From Serratia microhaemolytica (lineage in GTDB: Bacteria > Pseudomonadota > Gammaproteobacteria > Enterobacterales > Enterobacteriaceae): a stretch of 64,000 bases of DNA. The position numbers were made by a program, and so were the translations under genes. Under the pieces are notes generated by a model. That model did no database searches. It was not told the DNA's origin and saw nothing but the letters and a program-made list of their open reading frames with translations. This document shows, piece after piece, positions 20,428-31,827 of this stretch. Position 1 is the stretch's first letter. Each line of letters starts with the position of its first letter. The stretch is taken from NCBI RefSeq assembly GCF_004011885.1, contig NZ_SBEF01000002.1, positions 151,664 to 215,663 on the forward strand, given 5' to 3'.

Positions 20428-22323
20428 ATGACTCAATCCAGCTATAACGCCGACGCCATTGAAGTGCTCAGCGGTCTAGAACCGGTGCGCCGCCGTCCCG
20501 GTATGTATACCGACACCGCGCGCCCAAACCACCTTGGCCAAGAGGTGATCGATAACAGTGTCGATGAAGCATTAGCCGGCCATGCCAAACGTATCGATGT
20601 GATCCTACACGCGGATCAATCACTTGAAGTGATTGATGATGGGCGTGGTATGCCAGTCGATATCCACCCTGAAGAGGGAGTGCCCGCCGTTGAACTGATC
20701 CTGTGCCGCCTACACGCCGGTGGCAAATTCTCAAATAAAAACTATCAGTTCTCCGGTGGCTTACATGGCGTCGGTATCTCGGTGGTGAATGCACTGTCAA
20801 AACGTGTTGAAGTGAATGTACGCCGTGATGGCAACATCTACAGCATCGCGTTTGAACACGGTGACAAGGTAGAAGATCTGGCAATCACTGGCAGTTGTGG
20901 CCGGCGCAACACCGGCACCAGCGTCCACTTCTGGCCTGATGAACAGTTCTTCGACAGTCCACGCTTCTCAGTCTCTCGCCTCAGCCATTTATTGAAAGCC
21001 AAAGCGGTGCTCTGCCCCGGGGTCGAGATCTTCTTCATCGATAACGTCAATCAGACTGAACAGCGCTGGTGCTATCAGGATGGATTAACCGACTACTTAA
21101 TGGAAGCGGTAAACGGCCTGCCCTGCCTGCCGGAAAAGCCGTTTGTGGGTGGTTTTTCCAGCGACAGTGAAGCGGTTGACTGGGCGCTATTATGGCTGCC
21201 GGAAGGTGGAGAACTGCTCGCCGAGAGCTACGTCAACCTGATCCCAACCATGCAGGGCGGCACCCATGTCAACGGCCTGCGCCAAGGGTTGCTGGATGCG
21301 ATGCGTGAATTTTGTGAATACCGCAATATCCTGCCGCGTGGCGTCAAATTATCGGCGGAAGATATTTGGGATCGCTGTGCTTATGTATTGTCAGTAAAGA
21401 TGCAGGATCCGCAATTTGCCGGTCAGACCAAAGAGCGCCTGTCGTCACGCCAGTGTGCCGCCTTCGTCTCTGGTGTAGTCAAAGATGCCTTCAGCCTGTG
21501 GCTCAATCAGAATTTGTCATTGGCTGAACAACTGGCTGAACTGGCGATCGCCAGTGCCCAGCGCCGTTTGCGTGCTGCCAAAAAAGTGGTGCGTAAAAAG
21601 CTGACCAGCGGCCCGGCGCTGCCGGGTAAACTGGCTGACTGCACCTCACAGGATCTGAGCATGACCGAGCTGTTCCTGGTTGAAGGTGACTCTGCCGGTG
21701 GCTCCGCCAAACAAGCGCGTGATCGTGAATATCAGGCGATCATGCCACTGAAGGGCAAGATCCTGAATACCTGGGAAGTCTCGTCTGATGAAGTGCTGGC
21801 CTCACAAGAAGTACACGATATTTCAGTTGCTATCGGCATCGATCCCGACAGTGACGATCTCAGCCAACTGCGTTACGGCAAAATCTGTATTCTGGCCGAT
21901 GCCGACTCCGACGGCCTGCACATCGCCACACTGCTCTGTGCGCTGTTTGTGCGCCATTTCCGTGCGCTGGTTAAGGGCGGCCATGTTTATGTGGCGATGC
22001 CACCGCTCTACCGTATCGATCTGGGTAAAGAGGTCTATTACGCACTGGATGAAGAGGAGAAAGCTGGCGTGCTGGATCAGTTAAAGCGCAAGAAGGGCAA
22101 ACCGAATGTGCAGCGCTTTAAGGGATTGGGTGAGATGAACCCCTTGCAGTTGCGCGAAACCACGCTAGATCCGAACACGCGCCGTTTGGTGCAGTTGACC
22201 ATTGACGACAGCAATAGTGAGCAAACTCTGGCGATGATGGATATGTTACTGGCGAAAAAGCGCTCTGAAGATCGCCGTAACTGGTTGCAGGAGAAGGGCG
22301 ACACCGCTGATTTGGCGGTGTAG
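20428..22323 (+). CDS. parE: DNA topoisomerase IV subunit B
   Basis: 631 residues (E. coli 630). ATPase subunit of topoisomerase IV, which decatenates daughter chromosomes with ParC. GHKL ATPase motifs: EVIDNSVDEAL (about 34), DDGRGMPVD (about 71), GGLHGVGISVVNALS (about 111). The TOPRIM domain has EGDSAGGSA (about 418) and DADSDG (about 492, Mg2+ ligands), followed by the C-terminal QRFKGLGEMNP. No parC is nearby in the window. Converges with glyS. Confidence 0.98.
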   Translation: MTQSSYNADAIEVLSGLEPVRRRPGMYTDTARPNHLGQEVIDNSVDEALAGHAKRIDVILHADQSLEVIDDGRGMPVDIHPEEGVPAVELILCRLHAGGKFSNKNYQFSGGLHGVGISVVNALSKRVEVNVRRDGNIYSIAFEHGDKVEDLAITGSCGRRNTGTSVHFWPDEQFFDSPRFSVSRLSHLLKAKAVLCPGVEIFFIDNVNQTEQRWCYQDGLTDYLMEAVNGLPCLPEKPFVGGFSSDSEAVDWALLWLPEGGELLAESYVNLIPTMQGGTHVNGLRQGLLDAMREFCEYRNILPRGVKLSAEDIWDRCAYVLSVKMQDPQFAGQTKERLSSRQCAAFVSGVVKDAFSLWLNQNLSLAEQLAELAIASAQRRLRAAKKVVRKKLTSGPALPGKLADCTSQDLSMTELFLVEGDSAGGSAKQARDREYQAIMPLKGKILNTWEVSSDEVLASQEVHDISVAIGIDPDSDDLSQLRYGKICILADADSDGLHIATLLCALFVRHFRALVKGGHVYVAMPPLYRIDLGKEVYYALDEEEKAGVLDQLKRKKGKPNVQRFKGLGEMNPLQLRETTLDPNTRRLVQLTIDDSNSEQTLAMMDMLLAKKRSEDRRNWLQEKGDTADLAV

Positions 22324-22385
22324 CCGCTACTGTGGTTGCGTGCCGTATCGCACGGCGGATCCAACACGCAACCATTGTCTAACTC

Positions 22386-22414
22386 ACGCCAGCCACTATT
22401 CCGCCGGCTGGCGT
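22386..22414. terminator. Bidirectional hairpin between parE and glyS
   Basis: Perfect 9-base arms ACGCCAGCC / GGCTGGCGT around an 11-base loop, placed between the converging parE and glyS stops. Confidence 0.6.
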
Positions 22415-22425
22415 AACCAACCTGA

Positions 22426-24507
22426 CTAGTGACTCGCGATCTGTAGCAGCGAAATATCCGCTACCTGCAAGAACAGCTCACGCAACTTACTCAGCAACGT
22501 CAAGCGGTTTACCCGCAGCGCCGGATCTTCCGCCATCACCATCACGCTATCAAAGAAGGCATCCACCCCCTCGCGCAACGCCGCCAGTTCAACCAGCGCC
22601 TGCTGATAGTGCCCAGCAGCAAATAACGGAGCCAACGTCTGCTGCAATGTCGCTAACTGCTCAGCCAGACTACGCTCGCTGGCTTCGATCAATGCTGCAC
22701 TGTTGACCTGATCCAGCAGTGTGTCATTCGCCTTGGCCAAAATATTAGAGACGCGCTTATTGGCTGCGGCGAGCGCTGCTGCCTGCTCCAAGCCACGGAA
22801 ATGACTGACCGCCTGCACCCGGGCATTGAAATCAGCAGGTTTAGTTGGCCTGCGTGCCAATACCGCCTGAATGGTATCAACTGCGTGACCCTGCTCTTGA
22901 TACCAGGCACGGAAGCGACCAAGCATAAAGTCGACCACATCGGTCACGACCTCATTGTTGGTCAGTTTATGCCCGTAAAGGCGTACGGCCTGTTCGGTTA
23001 GGGTTTGCAGATCAAGCGGCAAACCTTTCTCTACGATAATACGCAACACACCCAGTGCGGCACGGCGTAGCGCAAACGGATCTTTATCCCCTTTCGGATG
23101 CTGACCAATACCGAAGATACCCGCCAGGGTGTCCATCTTGTCGGCAATTGCCAGTGAACAGGCTACTGGCGATTGCGGCAACTGATCACCGGCAAAGCGC
23201 GGTTGATATTGCTGATTAAGCGCCAGTGCCACCTCTTCCGCTTCACCGTCATGGCGCGCGTAGTGCATCCCCATCACCCCTTGGGTTTCGGTGAATTCGA
23301 ACACCATGTTGGTCATCAGATCACACTTAGAGAGCAGCCCGGCGCGGGAGGCATGGTTAACATCCGCGCCAATCTGCCCGGCAATCCAACCGGCCATCGC
23401 TTGGATACGGTCAGTCTTATCACGCAGTGTTCCCAACTGTTGCTGGAACAGCACTGTCTCGAGACGCGGTAAGTGATCTTCCAGCCGCTGTTTGCGATCG
23501 GTATTGAAGAAAAACTCTGCATCGGCCAGACGTGGACGGACAACCTTCTCGTTGCCAGAGATAATCTGCTGAGGATCTTGCGACTCAATATTGGCGACAA
23601 AAATAAAATGTGGCAATAAGTTGCCTGCCGCATCGTAAACTGGGAAATATTTCTGATCACCCTTCATGGTATGTACCAGCGCTTCCGCAGGTACGGCCAG
23701 GAATTTCTCTTCAAATTTCGCCGTTAACACCACCGGCCACTCAACCAGTGACGTCACCTCTTCCAGCAGACTGTCACTGAGATCAGCCTGGCCGCCGATG
23801 CGCTGTGCCGCCAGCTCGGCATCACGTTTGATTAACGCTTTACGCATTTCATAATCGGCCACCACCTTGCCACGCTCCAGCAGCAGTTGCGGATAGTGAT
23901 CAGCATGATCCAACTGCAACTGCGACTCACCGATAAAACGGTGCCCACGCACGGTGCGTGCAGCGTCAACACCCAGCACCGTGCCAGGGATCAATTGATC
24001 ACCGAACAGCATAGTCACGGTATGTACCGGGCGTACAAATTGTGTCTCTTTATCGCTCCAGCGCATCAATTTAGGGATCGGTAACTTCGCCAGTGCTGCA
24101 CTAACCATCGGTGCCAGCAACTGCTGTACCGTCTGCCCCTGTACTTGAGCGCGATAAAGCAACCACTCGCCTTTATCGGTCTTTAACCGCTCAGCCTGTG
24201 CAACGGTGATACCGCAACCGCGTGCCCAACCTTCCGCCGCCTTACTCGGCTGGCCATTGGCATCAAACGCCTGTGCGATTGCTGGGCCGCGCTTTTCAAC
24301 CTCGCGATCCGGCTGCGCGGCACTTAACTGTGCCACTTTTACTGCCAGGCGACGTGGTGCAGCAAACCAGCTCACCTCTCCATGTGCCAGTTCAGCGTTA
24401 TCAAGCTCAAGCGTCAAATTGGCAGCAAATGCCTCGGCCAGTGAACGCAGTGCCTTTGGTGGCAGCTCTTCTGTGCCAATCTCCACCAGAAAAGTTTGTT
24501 CAGTCAT
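22426..24507 (-). CDS. glyS: Glycine--tRNA ligase beta subunit
   Basis: 693 residues (E. coli 689). Together with GlyQ it forms the bacterial alpha2beta2 glycyl-tRNA synthetase. The beta subunit binds tRNA. Diagnostic blocks: [17 protein letters not shown] at the N-terminus, [19 protein letters not shown] (about 284), [15 protein letters not shown] with a following Q-YQPRF (HD-like domain) and the C-terminal anticodon-binding region ending SLLQIASH. It starts 9 bases after the glyQ stop. Confidence 0.97.
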   Translation of the reverse strand: MTEQTFLVEIGTEELPPKALRSLAEAFAANLTLELDNAELAHGEVSWFAAPRRLAVKVAQLSAAQPDREVEKRGPAIAQAFDANGQPSKAAEGWARGCGITVAQAERLKTDKGEWLLYRAQVQGQTVQQLLAPMVSAALAKLPIPKLMRWSDKETQFVRPVHTVTMLFGDQLIPGTVLGVDAARTVRGHRFIGESQLQLDHADHYPQLLLERGKVVADYEMRKALIKRDAELAAQRIGGQADLSDSLLEEVTSLVEWPVVLTAKFEEKFLAVPAEALVHTMKGDQKYFPVYDAAGNLLPHFIFVANIESQDPQQIISGNEKVVRPRLADAEFFFNTDRKQRLEDHLPRLETVLFQQQLGTLRDKTDRIQAMAGWIAGQIGADVNHASRAGLLSKCDLMTNMVFEFTETQGVMGMHYARHDGEAEEVALALNQQYQPRFAGDQLPQSPVACSLAIADKMDTLAGIFGIGQHPKGDKDPFALRRAALGVLRIIVEKGLPLDLQTLTEQAVRLYGHKLTNNEVVTDVVDFMLGRFRAWYQEQGHAVDTIQAVLARRPTKPADFNARVQAVSHFRGLEQAAALAAANKRVSNILAKANDTLLDQVNSAALIEASERSLAEQLATLQQTLAPLFAAGHYQQALVELAALREGVDAFFDSVMVMAEDPALRVNRLTLLSKLRELFLQVADISLLQIASH

Positions 24508-24516
24508 CGCTGCCCC

Positions 24517-25425
24517 TTACTTGTTATTACACATTGGAAAACCGAGCGCTTCACGCGAAGCATAGTAAGCTTCAGCAACCGCTTTGGTCAGTGTGCGAAT
24601 GCGCAGAATATAACGCTGCCGCTCGGTGATGGAGATCGCTTTACGCGCATCGAGCAAATTAAAGCTATGAGCCGCTTTTAAAATGCGCTCATAGGCCGGT
24701 AACGGCAGCGGCTTCTCCAGTGCCAGTAAGGTTTGCGCCTCTTTCTCATACTGTTCAAAACAGGTGAACAGGAAATCAACATCAGCATATTCAAAATTGT
24801 AGGTTGATTGCTCAACCTCATTTTGATGGAACACATCACCATAGGTCGTGATACCCAGCGGCCCATTGCTCCACACCAGATCATAAACGCTATCAACGCC
24901 CTGAATGTACATTGCCAGACGCTCTAACCCGTAGGTGATCTCGCCGGTTACCGGCTTACACTCCAAACCACCCACCTGTTGGAAATAGGTAAACTGTGTC
25001 ACTTCCATGCCGTTTAACCACACTTCCCAACCCAGCCCCCAGGCACCCAGTGTCGGGTTCTCCCAGTTGTCTTCAACAAACCGGATATCGTGGATCGCCG
25101 GATCTAACCCCAGCTCCTTCAGCGAGCCAAGATAGAGCTCCTGCATGTTTGCTGGTGAAGGTTTGATCACCACCTGAAACTGATAATAATGTTGCAACCG
25201 GTTAGGGTTTTCGCCGTAACGGCCATCGGTTGGGCGGCGCGAAGGTTGCACATAAGCAGCGGCCATTGGCTCTGGGCCTAGCGCACGTAGGCAGGTCATT
25301 GGGTGAGAGGTTCCCGCACCAACTTCCATATCCAGCGGCTGCACAATGGTGCAACCCTGGCGTGCCCAATAATCTTGCAGTGTCAGGATCAGCCCCTGAA
25401 AGGTCTTGGTATCAAACTTTTGCAT
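24517..25425 (-). CDS. glyQ: Glycine--tRNA ligase alpha subunit
   Basis: 302 residues from the ATG at 25425 ([20 protein letters not shown]), essentially the E. coli length; a 55-codon upstream extension is open but lacks family similarity. It is the class II aminoacylation subunit: [19 protein letters not shown] near residue 72, [20 protein letters not shown] near 150, and [12 protein letters not shown] near 185 (motif 3 Arg). Operon glyQ-glyS. Confidence 0.97.
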   Translation of the reverse strand: MQKFDTKTFQGLILTLQDYWARQGCTIVQPLDMEVGAGTSHPMTCLRALGPEPMAAAYVQPSRRPTDGRYGENPNRLQHYYQFQVVIKPSPANMQELYLGSLKELGLDPAIHDIRFVEDNWENPTLGAWGLGWEVWLNGMEVTQFTYFQQVGGLECKPVTGEITYGLERLAMYIQGVDSVYDLVWSNGPLGITTYGDVFHQNEVEQSTYNFEYADVDFLFTCFEQYEKEAQTLLALEKPLPLPAYERILKAAHSFNLLDARKAISITERQRYILRIRTLTKAVAEAYYASREALGFPMCNNK

Positions 25426-25609
25426 GTTGAGTTCGCACACGGTACAAGTGGATGAAATAGAGTAGGGCAGTATACCCGTTGGACGCCAGATATACAGCCA
25501 AGATCCGACAACAAATATCGCAACCACGACCATTTGCCATGGTTGCTGGCGGCGAAAAGCGACGACATCACTTAAGCCCAGAAGCCACAATCTCAGCGGC
25601 GGTTTGTGA

Positions 25610-26047
25610 TCACACCTGTAACCAGAAAGTCACCGGCCCATCGTTAACCAACGCCACCTGCATATCGGCGGCAAATTTGCCGGTTTCAGTATGAACGCCC
25701 TGCTGACGGCACTGCTCAACAAAGCAGTGATACCACTGCTGAGCCTCAGCAGGTGCCGCCCCACGCGAAAAACTGGGACGCATCCCCTTTTGGGTATCCG
25801 CTACCAAGGTGAATTGCGAAACAACCAGCAGACTGCCGCCACTTTGCTGTAAGTTCAGGTTCATTTTGCCATCCTGATCGCTAAACACCCGATAACCAAG
25901 CACCCGTTGTGCCAAGCGCTGCGCTTTCTGGGCATTATCCTGCTGCTCAACCCCCAACAGCACCAGCAACCCGCTAGCAATCTGCCCCACCAAGTCACCG
26001 TCGACGGTAACGCTGGCACAACTGACACGCTGGATCAGCGCAATCAT
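25610..26047 (-). CDS. dtd: D-aminoacyl-tRNA deacylase
   Basis: 145 residues, the E. coli length. It hydrolyses D-aminoacyl-tRNAs (and Gly-tRNA-Ala) to keep D-residues out of proteins. Hallmarks: [17 protein letters not shown] at the start, the SQFTLVADT block (about 78-86) with the catalytic SQ, and the NDGPVT block (about 134-139) carrying the Gly-Pro pair that enforces chirality. The start overlaps the yihY stop by four bases (ATGA), so the two are translationally coupled as in E. coli. Confidence 0.96.
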   Translation of the reverse strand: MIALIQRVSCASVTVDGDLVGQIASGLLVLLGVEQQDNAQKAQRLAQRVLGYRVFSDQDGKMNLNLQQSGGSLLVVSQFTLVADTQKGMRPSFSRGAAPAEAQQWYHCFVEQCRQQGVHTETGKFAADMQVALVNDGPVTFWLQV

Positions 26048-26916
26048 GGCGCCTCCTGGTGCTGTATTTGCCGCCGCTGTAGCCGGTAATCACCTAAAGT
26101 GGCGGTGATCTCTGCGCCAAGCAACACAATACACCAGCTCCAGTAAACCCAGATAAACAGCATCGGGATCACCGCTAATACCCCGTAAATCAACTGATAA
26201 GAAGGGAACATAGTGACGTAGAGTGCAAATCCCTTCTTACCCAGTTCAAACAGTACCCCAGCCACCAATGCCCCCACTAGCGCATCCCTGGTCGGCACAC
26301 TCACCGTGGGCACCACACTGTAAAGCAACCAGAACGAAAAACAGGATAAAATCAGCGGGAAGAAGCGCAAGACCTCATCAAAAAAGCCACTGACACCGCT
26401 CTCAGTCAACCAGTTCAATGACAACAGATAAGAACTGATCGCCATACTGGCACCCACCAGCAGCGGCCCTAACGTCAACACCATCCAGTAAACGGCAAAC
26501 GAAAACACCAGCGAGCGCTTGTTTTTACTGCGCCAAATGGTATTCAGCACGCTATCAACCGAAGACATCAACAGCAGCGCAGTGACAATCAAGCCACAGA
26601 TCCCCAACGCAGTCATTTTATTCGAATTGGCGACAAACTCCTCCAAATGCTGCTGGATCACATTGCCTGCTGCCGGGATCAAATTGGCAAACACAAAGTT
26701 CTTTAGCTGGATACTGATGTCAGTAAACATCGGGAACGCAGAGAACAGCGCAAATACCACCGTCACCAACGGCACCAGCGAAAGCAGAGAGACATAAGCC
26801 AAGTGACCTGCCAATTTGGTTAAGCCATTCTGATCAATACGCTGAAACAACAATCGCCCAAAGCTGACACTGGGGTTAAGCACCGAGAACAGCGTTTTGT
26901 TGCGCAAAAATAACAT
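26044..26916 (-). CDS. yihY: YihY/BrkB family inner membrane protein
   Basis: 290 residues; the ATG at 26916 follows GAGG at 7-base spacing. An integral inner-membrane protein with about six transmembrane segments, once called ribonuclease BN by mistake. Highly conserved blocks: [20 protein letters not shown] near residue 32, [20 protein letters not shown] near 93, [13 protein letters not shown] near 118, and [20 protein letters not shown] near 234. Function is not established. Upstream partner of dtd. Confidence 0.93.
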   Translation of the reverse strand: MLFLRNKTLFSVLNPSVSFGRLLFQRIDQNGLTKLAGHLAYVSLLSLVPLVTVVFALFSAFPMFTDISIQLKNFVFANLIPAAGNVIQQHLEEFVANSNKMTALGICGLIVTALLLMSSVDSVLNTIWRSKNKRSLVFSFAVYWMVLTLGPLLVGASMAISSYLLSLNWLTESGVSGFFDEVLRFFPLILSCFSFWLLYSVVPTVSVPTRDALVGALVAGVLFELGKKGFALYVTMFPSYQLIYGVLAVIPMLFIWVYWSWCIVLLGAEITATLGDYRLQRRQIQHQEAP

Positions 26917-27443
26917 ATCTTATCCTCAAATCAGTCTGTTACTGCCCGGCTGACTGATAAGCCATCGGTCAAAACTTTCTGCTCAATAACCACACGGCGA
27001 TCTGACCGTTAAATAGAAACCTAGTATTAAATAGACACCCTGCCAATAAACATCGCTGTTGCTATCCGGCAACCTGCGCCACTCAACAGCCTAGCGGCGG
27101 TTAATCTAACCTGAAACTGAGAAACTGAACAAGGCACCTCAGCCGCTAAAACGCGATTAAACCCGCCTGCGATTATGCAGGCAACTGACTGCACGTGATG
27201 GGCGGCTGGCAATCGGCATCCACAAATGCTAGCCGCAGTGCGATTGAGCACCACCGCCGGCCAACACTTATCTCATCCGGCTCACAACGGATTGTGCCGC
27301 CGATCCCTCACGACTTCGCAATCCAGCAAGTAACCACTGCAACAAGCGCACTTTTACTGGCGAGCACTTCGCAAACTGCCAATTGTTTCGCCGCCATCAG
27401 GTGCTTTATCACGCACAATAGTGACCTCAGCAAGGAGAATATT
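26917..27443. other. 527-base divergent gap, yihY to comM
   Basis: No credible gene on either strand; an open reading in frame with comM extends upstream but is not family-like. AAGGAG at 27432-27437 is the comM ribosome site. Promoters for yihY-dtd and comM must lie here, but I cannot point to clear boxes. E. coli has the ilv cluster beside comM (yifB); nothing of it remains here. Confidence 0.4.
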
Positions 27444-28967
27444 ATGTCACTGGCGGTTATCTACACCCGAGCACTGATCGGTGTTCAGGCCCCTTCAGTT
27501 ATGGTAGAGGTACATATCAGCAATGGCTTACCCGGCCTGACACTGGTTGGCTTGCCTGAAGCGACCGTTAAAGAAGCGCGCGATCGGGTACGCAGTGCAT
27601 TGATCAATAATGGCTTCACTTTCCCCGCCAAACGCATCACCGTTAATCTGGCACCGGCAGATCTGCCCAAAGAGGGTGGCCGCTATGATCTACCGATCGC
27701 GATTGCGATCCTGGCTGCCTCAGAGCAGTTACCGGCCGAGCAATTGGTTAAGTACGAATTTCTCGGAGAGCTGGCGCTCTCCGGTGCAGTAAGAGCGGTT
27801 TATGGCGCCATTCCGGCCGCTATTGCTGCCCATCAGGCAGAACGCCAACTGATCCTGCCCGCAGCCAATGGTCAAGAGGCAGGATTACTGCCAAACAGCA
27901 GCGCGCGCACCGCAGAACATCTGCTTGATGTCTGTCACTTCTTGCAGGGGCAGGGTGAACTGCCGCAAGCTGTGATGCCGCCGGCAACCGATCACAACAC
28001 TGATAGTGGTGATCTACAGGATGTGATTGGCCAGCAACAGGCGAAACGCGCGCTGGAGATCGCCGCAGCAGGCGGCCACAACTTGCTGCTACTTGGCCCA
28101 CCCGGCACCGGCAAAACAATGCTGGCCAGCAGGCTAAACAGCCTGTTGCCGCCACTCAGTGATGCCGAAGCACTAGAGAGCGTCGCCGTAGCCAGTCTGT
28201 TGCACCACCCGGATGAGACACTGCCGTGGCGACAGCGCCCGTTTCGTGCTCCGCACCATAGTGCCTCAATGGCGGCACTGGTCGGTGGCGGTTCATTACC
28301 ACGCCCTGGCGAAATTTCACTGGCACATAATGGAGTGCTGTTTCTCGACGAGTTGCCGGAGTTTGAGCGCCGCGTGCTGGATGCCCTGCGTGAACCACTG
28401 GAATCTGGCGAGATCATCATCTCACGTGCCAGCGCCAAAGTGCGCTTTCCCGCCCGAGTGCAATTGATTGCCGCGATGAATCCTAGCCCGACCGGACACT
28501 ATCAGGGGGTACACAATCGCACCCCACCACAGCAGATTTTACGTTATCTGAGCCGGCTGTCTGGGCCATTTCTCGATCGGTTTGATCTGTCAATCGAAGT
28601 GCCGCTACTGCCACTGGGCATGCTAAGCCAGCAAACCAGCAATGGCGAAAGTAGCCAGCAAGTGCGCCAGCGTGTGCTGCTGGCACGAGATCGGCAACTC
28701 AGCCGCGCCGGTAAATTGAATGCCGTGCTGAACAAACGCGAGGTTGATCGCGACTGTCATCTGCCATCGGATCAGGCTGAATTTCTGGAAAAAACGCTGA
28801 ATAAACTGGGGTTATCGGTGCGTGCCTGGCACCGCATTCTGAAAGTCGCACGAACACTGGCCGATCTGAACGGCGAAGCGACAATCGACAAACAGCACCT
28901 GAGCGAAGCGCTTGGCTATCGCAGTATGGATCGGCTACTACTGCAACTGCATAGAAACCTACAGTAA
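27444..28967 (+). CDS. comM: ComM / YifB family Mg-chelatase-like AAA+ ATPase
   Basis: 507 residues (E. coli YifB 506). Start chosen at 27444 (MSLAVIYTRALIGVQ) behind AAGGAG; the long upstream extension is spurious. An N-terminal ChlI-like lobe (GLPGLTLVGLPEATVKEARDR cut across residues 29-49, NLAPADLPKEGGRYDLPIA near 71-89) precedes the AAA+ core: Walker A GPPGTGKTM near residue 220, Walker B VLFLDELPEF near 295, and the C-terminal lid. ComM is a hexameric branch-migration helicase that helps natural transformation in Vibrio and Haemophilus; its role in non-competent enterobacteria is unclear. Next to maoP/hdfR as in E. coli. Confidence 0.93.
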   Translation: MSLAVIYTRALIGVQAPSVMVEVHISNGLPGLTLVGLPEATVKEARDRVRSALINNGFTFPAKRITVNLAPADLPKEGGRYDLPIAIAILAASEQLPAEQLVKYEFLGELALSGAVRAVYGAIPAAIAAHQAERQLILPAANGQEAGLLPNSSARTAEHLLDVCHFLQGQGELPQAVMPPATDHNTDSGDLQDVIGQQQAKRALEIAAAGGHNLLLLGPPGTGKTMLASRLNSLLPPLSDAEALESVAVASLLHHPDETLPWRQRPFRAPHHSASMAALVGGGSLPRPGEISLAHNGVLFLDELPEFERRVLDALREPLESGEIIISRASAKVRFPARVQLIAAMNPSPTGHYQGVHNRTPPQQILRYLSRLSGPFLDRFDLSIEVPLLPLGMLSQQTSNGESSQQVRQRVLLARDRQLSRAGKLNAVLNKREVDRDCHLPSDQAEFLEKTLNKLGLSVRAWHRILKVARTLADLNGEATIDKQHLSEALGYRSMDRLLLQLHRNLQ

Positions 28968-29224
28968 TTCACGCAGTCAATCTATTGCCGCTATGCCTAG
29001 CAACACAAACGGCACAGCGCACCGCTGTAACGCTGTAACAGGAGTGCGCAAACGCGTTGCGATAAAACATATTTATAAACAACGCAGTGAAGATAACGGT
29101 ATACAAACAAGGCAGAAAAAACGGCAGGGACAATTTGCCGTGCAAATAACCAGCACCGCGTTAAGCCCCTGCGGACAACGGCGAAGTAACACCACTACGG
29201 CAAACCAAGTTTGCTAGTAATGGC

Positions 29225-29563
29225 CTAATCGTCGCTTTCTGTGTAGTCTTCTACCGCATCAGCCTGTGGTTTACCACCCGACAGGGTGTGGAATTTCTTT
29301 GGCTTGCGAGTGCGCTGCAGATATTTCGACCATACTTTCTCCTGTTCAGTCACTGCTTCACGCTCGCCACGGCACACCGCCAGGAACAGCAGTTCCTCTT
29401 CGGTAGCTGGCTGGCGTTTGCCTGAATCCAGTTCATTGAAAGCATAGCCAAAGCGCTCTAGCAATTGCGCTTCTTTAATGGTGAAATCACCGTGCCGGGA
29501 GAACCCGCGCGGATAGTGTTTGTTATCGAAAAAACGATGGTTTGTGCTGAAGCTATCTGCCAT
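29225..29563 (-). CDS. maoP: Macrodomain Ori organisation protein MaoP (YifE)
   Basis: 112 residues, same as E. coli YifE. Conserved through most of its length: [20 protein letters not shown] is close to invariant, followed by [40 protein letters not shown], and the acidic end DYTESDD. In E. coli MaoP acts with the maoS site to constrain the Ori macrodomain. Divergent from hdfR with about 120 bases between, the same pairing as in E. coli, which supports origin-proximal ancestry for this block. Confidence 0.94.
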   Translation of the reverse strand: MADSFSTNHRFFDNKHYPRGFSRHGDFTIKEAQLLERFGYAFNELDSGKRQPATEEELLFLAVCRGEREAVTEQEKVWSKYLQRTRKPKKFHTLSGGKPQADAVEDYTESDD

Positions 29564-29683
29564 CTGACAAGCTCCTAATTCTTTTTATGGTGATGCAGTC
29601 TATGGCGCGGAGTATTAGACAGGCTTGCGATTGTGTAAAACAAAACATTTAAATCCTATCAATAAAATTTTTTGGAGATCAAA

Positions 29684-30511
29684 GTGGACACTGAATTGCT
29701 GAAAACCTTCCTGGAAGTCAGTAAAACCCGCCATTTTGGCCGTGCTGCAGAATCCCTTTACTTAACACAATCAGCCGTTAGCTTTCGTATCCGCCAGCTT
29801 GAAAATCAACTTAATGCCAATTTATTTACCCGTCATCGCAACAATATTCGCCTGACCGCTGCCGGCGAAAAACTGCTGCCCTATGCAGAGGATCTGATCA
29901 ATATTTGGCAGCAGGCAAAAAAAGAAGTCGTGCGATCGGCACAACGTAATCAACTGATGATTGGTGCTGCGGCCTCGCTATGGGAGGCCTATTTAACACC
30001 TTGGTTAACAAAACTTTATCAGCATCAGCCCGGTTTGCAACTTGAGGCGCGCATTGCGCCGCGTCATGCGCTGGTAAAACAGTTGCACGAAAGAGAGCTG
30101 GATCTGCTGATCACCACCGAGCCGCCCAAAATGGATGAGTTGGAGAGCCAGCGACTCGGCGATTTCACGCTGCGTCTGTTTGCCTCTCCACACGCTAACT
30201 CGCAGCTATTGCTGCCTTACATCAAGCTGGAGTGGGGAGCGGACTTCCATCAACAGGAACGAGAAAGGCTGGCACGCGACACTCAACCGATACTCACCAC
30301 AACTTCCGCCCATTTGACCTGCCAACTATTGGAGACAACACCAGGATGTGCCTTTTTGCCCGCACAGTGGCAGGCAAGCTACCCAACACTGATCATGGTG
30401 AACAATACCCCACCCATCGTCCGGCCGCTGTATGCCGTCTGGCGGCAGCACAGTGAACAGCAACTGTTGATTGCACAGTTACTGCAAATCCCACTCAGCA
30501 TGGATCAGTAA
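29684..30511 (+). CDS. hdfR: LysR-type regulator HdfR
   Basis: 275 residues from a GTG at 29684 preceded by GGAG at 6-base spacing; the reading [20 protein letters not shown] matches the E. coli start. An in-frame TTG at 29672 is less likely. The N-terminal HTH ([20 protein letters not shown]) and [20 protein letters not shown] are nearly identical to E. coli; the C-terminal effector domain is more divergent. HdfR represses the flagellar master operon flhDC and activates gltBD in E. coli. Divergent from maoP. Confidence 0.93.
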   Translation: MDTELLKTFLEVSKTRHFGRAAESLYLTQSAVSFRIRQLENQLNANLFTRHRNNIRLTAAGEKLLPYAEDLINIWQQAKKEVVRSAQRNQLMIGAAASLWEAYLTPWLTKLYQHQPGLQLEARIAPRHALVKQLHERELDLLITTEPPKMDELESQRLGDFTLRLFASPHANSQLLLPYIKLEWGADFHQQERERLARDTQPILTTTSAHLTCQLLETTPGCAFLPAQWQASYPTLIMVNNTPPIVRPLYAVWRQHSEQQLLIAQLLQIPLSMDQ

Positions 30512-30596
30512 ACCATGATGCGATTGGCCAGTTACACTGTTGGTCGCGTGATCGTGTCGACGGGTTGATAGCATGCGGATGCCTCTGGCGGACAGA

Positions 30597-30626
30597 GATG
30601 AGCACCGGTGTTCAACCGGCACTCAT
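30597..30626. terminator. Imperfect hairpin between hdfR and glpQ
   Basis: Arms ATGAGCACCGGT / ACCGGCACTCAT (10 of 12 pairs), 6-base loop, between converging genes. Weak evidence. Confidence 0.4.
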
Positions 30627-30694
30627 GTGTCAATGAAGTGATTGGCTACTCTTCGCTACTGATGCAATCAGCCATCAGGCTAGCTTGGCAAACA

Positions 30695-31786
30695 TTAGCG
30701 ATGCAGTCTGTTTTTTTGCAGGAACTGTACGCTCTTGTCTGGAAAATCGGTGAACAGGCCATCAACATCCGCTTCAATATAGAAGATCCGCAACATCTCA
30801 TCGAAGTCTCGCGCATAGCTAGGCAACTGCCCCGGATCAGCACGGAAGGTATAAGGGTGGATCTGCAAACCCTGCCGTTTCGCCTCTTTCGCCAGTGTGG
30901 TGAGTTCAACTCGCCCAGACGGAGAACTGCTCTGCACCACCATTGGATACCACGGACCAATGCCATCAACATATTCGCTTAACTTGGCCGCAGCTCCCGG
31001 CTGCAACATCCAACTGTAGCTGTAAGGTGTCAGACTGCCATCAGGATGGATCACCATAGTTTCAATCACTTTCTGATCGTCACTATTGGTGATGAGCTGG
31101 ATCAGCTTAATGTTCATGTTCATTGCTGGCAGCAGTTCTTTCTTGACCCGCTCCAGATCGGGCGCATCAAAACTCTGAAAATAGACTTTGTCGGTCTTTT
31201 TGGTGTAACCGTAATCTCTGAGCACCTCCAGCACGGCCTTGGAGATATCCTTACCTTCCAATTTATGCAGCCACGGTGCTTTTGTCTCGACATAGATACC
31301 CACATCTCGACCCGTAGAGTGATTCATTCCCTGAATCATCTCGATTTCATCCTGTAAGGTGTGGATCCGAAATTCGGATTTCCACATTGGGAAGCGGTTG
31401 GCAAACTTCTGCTGCTGCCGACCATTTTCAATCCGAAACTCCTCAGTAAAACGAAGTGTCTTGATCTCGTCCAGAGTAAAATCGAGTGCATAGTAACGAC
31501 CATCCCGACGGTGACGATGTGGGAATTTCTGTGCCACATCAGTAACCCGGTCAAGGTAGTGATCGTGCAATACGATCAATTTATCGTCCTTGGTCATCAC
31601 CACATCCTGTTCCAGATAGTCAGCCCCCATAGCAAACGCCATCGCTTTAGCCGGCAACGTATGCTCCGGGAGATAACCGCTGGCGCCGCGATGCGCGATC
31701 ACCAACTTGTCTGCCGCCTGAGCGGCACTGAATAACGAAGTGGCAACAACAATCCCTGCTAACAGGATGTTACGTTGTGTCTGCAT
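30695..31786 (-). CDS. glpQ: Periplasmic glycerophosphodiester phosphodiesterase GlpQ
   Basis: 363 residues (E. coli 358) from the ATG at 31786, preceded by GGAGAAC; an ATG 15 bases upstream has no ribosome site. Signal peptide MQTQRNILLAGIVVATSLFS ending AAQA. It hydrolyses glycerophosphodiesters to glycerol 3-phosphate plus alcohol in the periplasm (Ca2+-dependent). GDPD motifs: VIAHRGASGYLPEHTLPAK (about 28), EQDVVMTKDDKLIVLHDHYL (about 58-77), and the C-terminal VDGLFTDFPDKSV. It lies 41 bases behind glpT, which imports the product, as in the glpTQ operon. Confidence 0.96.
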   Translation of the reverse strand: MQTQRNILLAGIVVATSLFSAAQAADKLVIAHRGASGYLPEHTLPAKAMAFAMGADYLEQDVVMTKDDKLIVLHDHYLDRVTDVAQKFPHRHRRDGRYYALDFTLDEIKTLRFTEEFRIENGRQQQKFANRFPMWKSEFRIHTLQDEIEMIQGMNHSTGRDVGIYVETKAPWLHKLEGKDISKAVLEVLRDYGYTKKTDKVYFQSFDAPDLERVKKELLPAMNMNIKLIQLITNSDDQKVIETMVIHPDGSLTPYSYSWMLQPGAAAKLSEYVDGIGPWYPMVVQSSSPSGRVELTTLAKEAKRQGLQIHPYTFRADPGQLPSYARDFDEMLRIFYIEADVDGLFTDFPDKSVQFLQKNRLHR

Positions 31787-31827
31787 TCTACTGTTCTCCA
31801 TTGATACGTTAAAAAACCGTATGTGGA

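Noticed and set aside
25426..25590. 55-codon N-terminal extension of glyQ with hydrophobic character
   Set aside because: The GlyQ family starts at the ATG at 25425; no ribosome site precedes the longer form.
27195..27443. 83-codon N-terminal extension of comM
   Set aside because: AAGGAG sits just before the ATG at 27444, which matches the family start; the upstream part is unlike any ComM.
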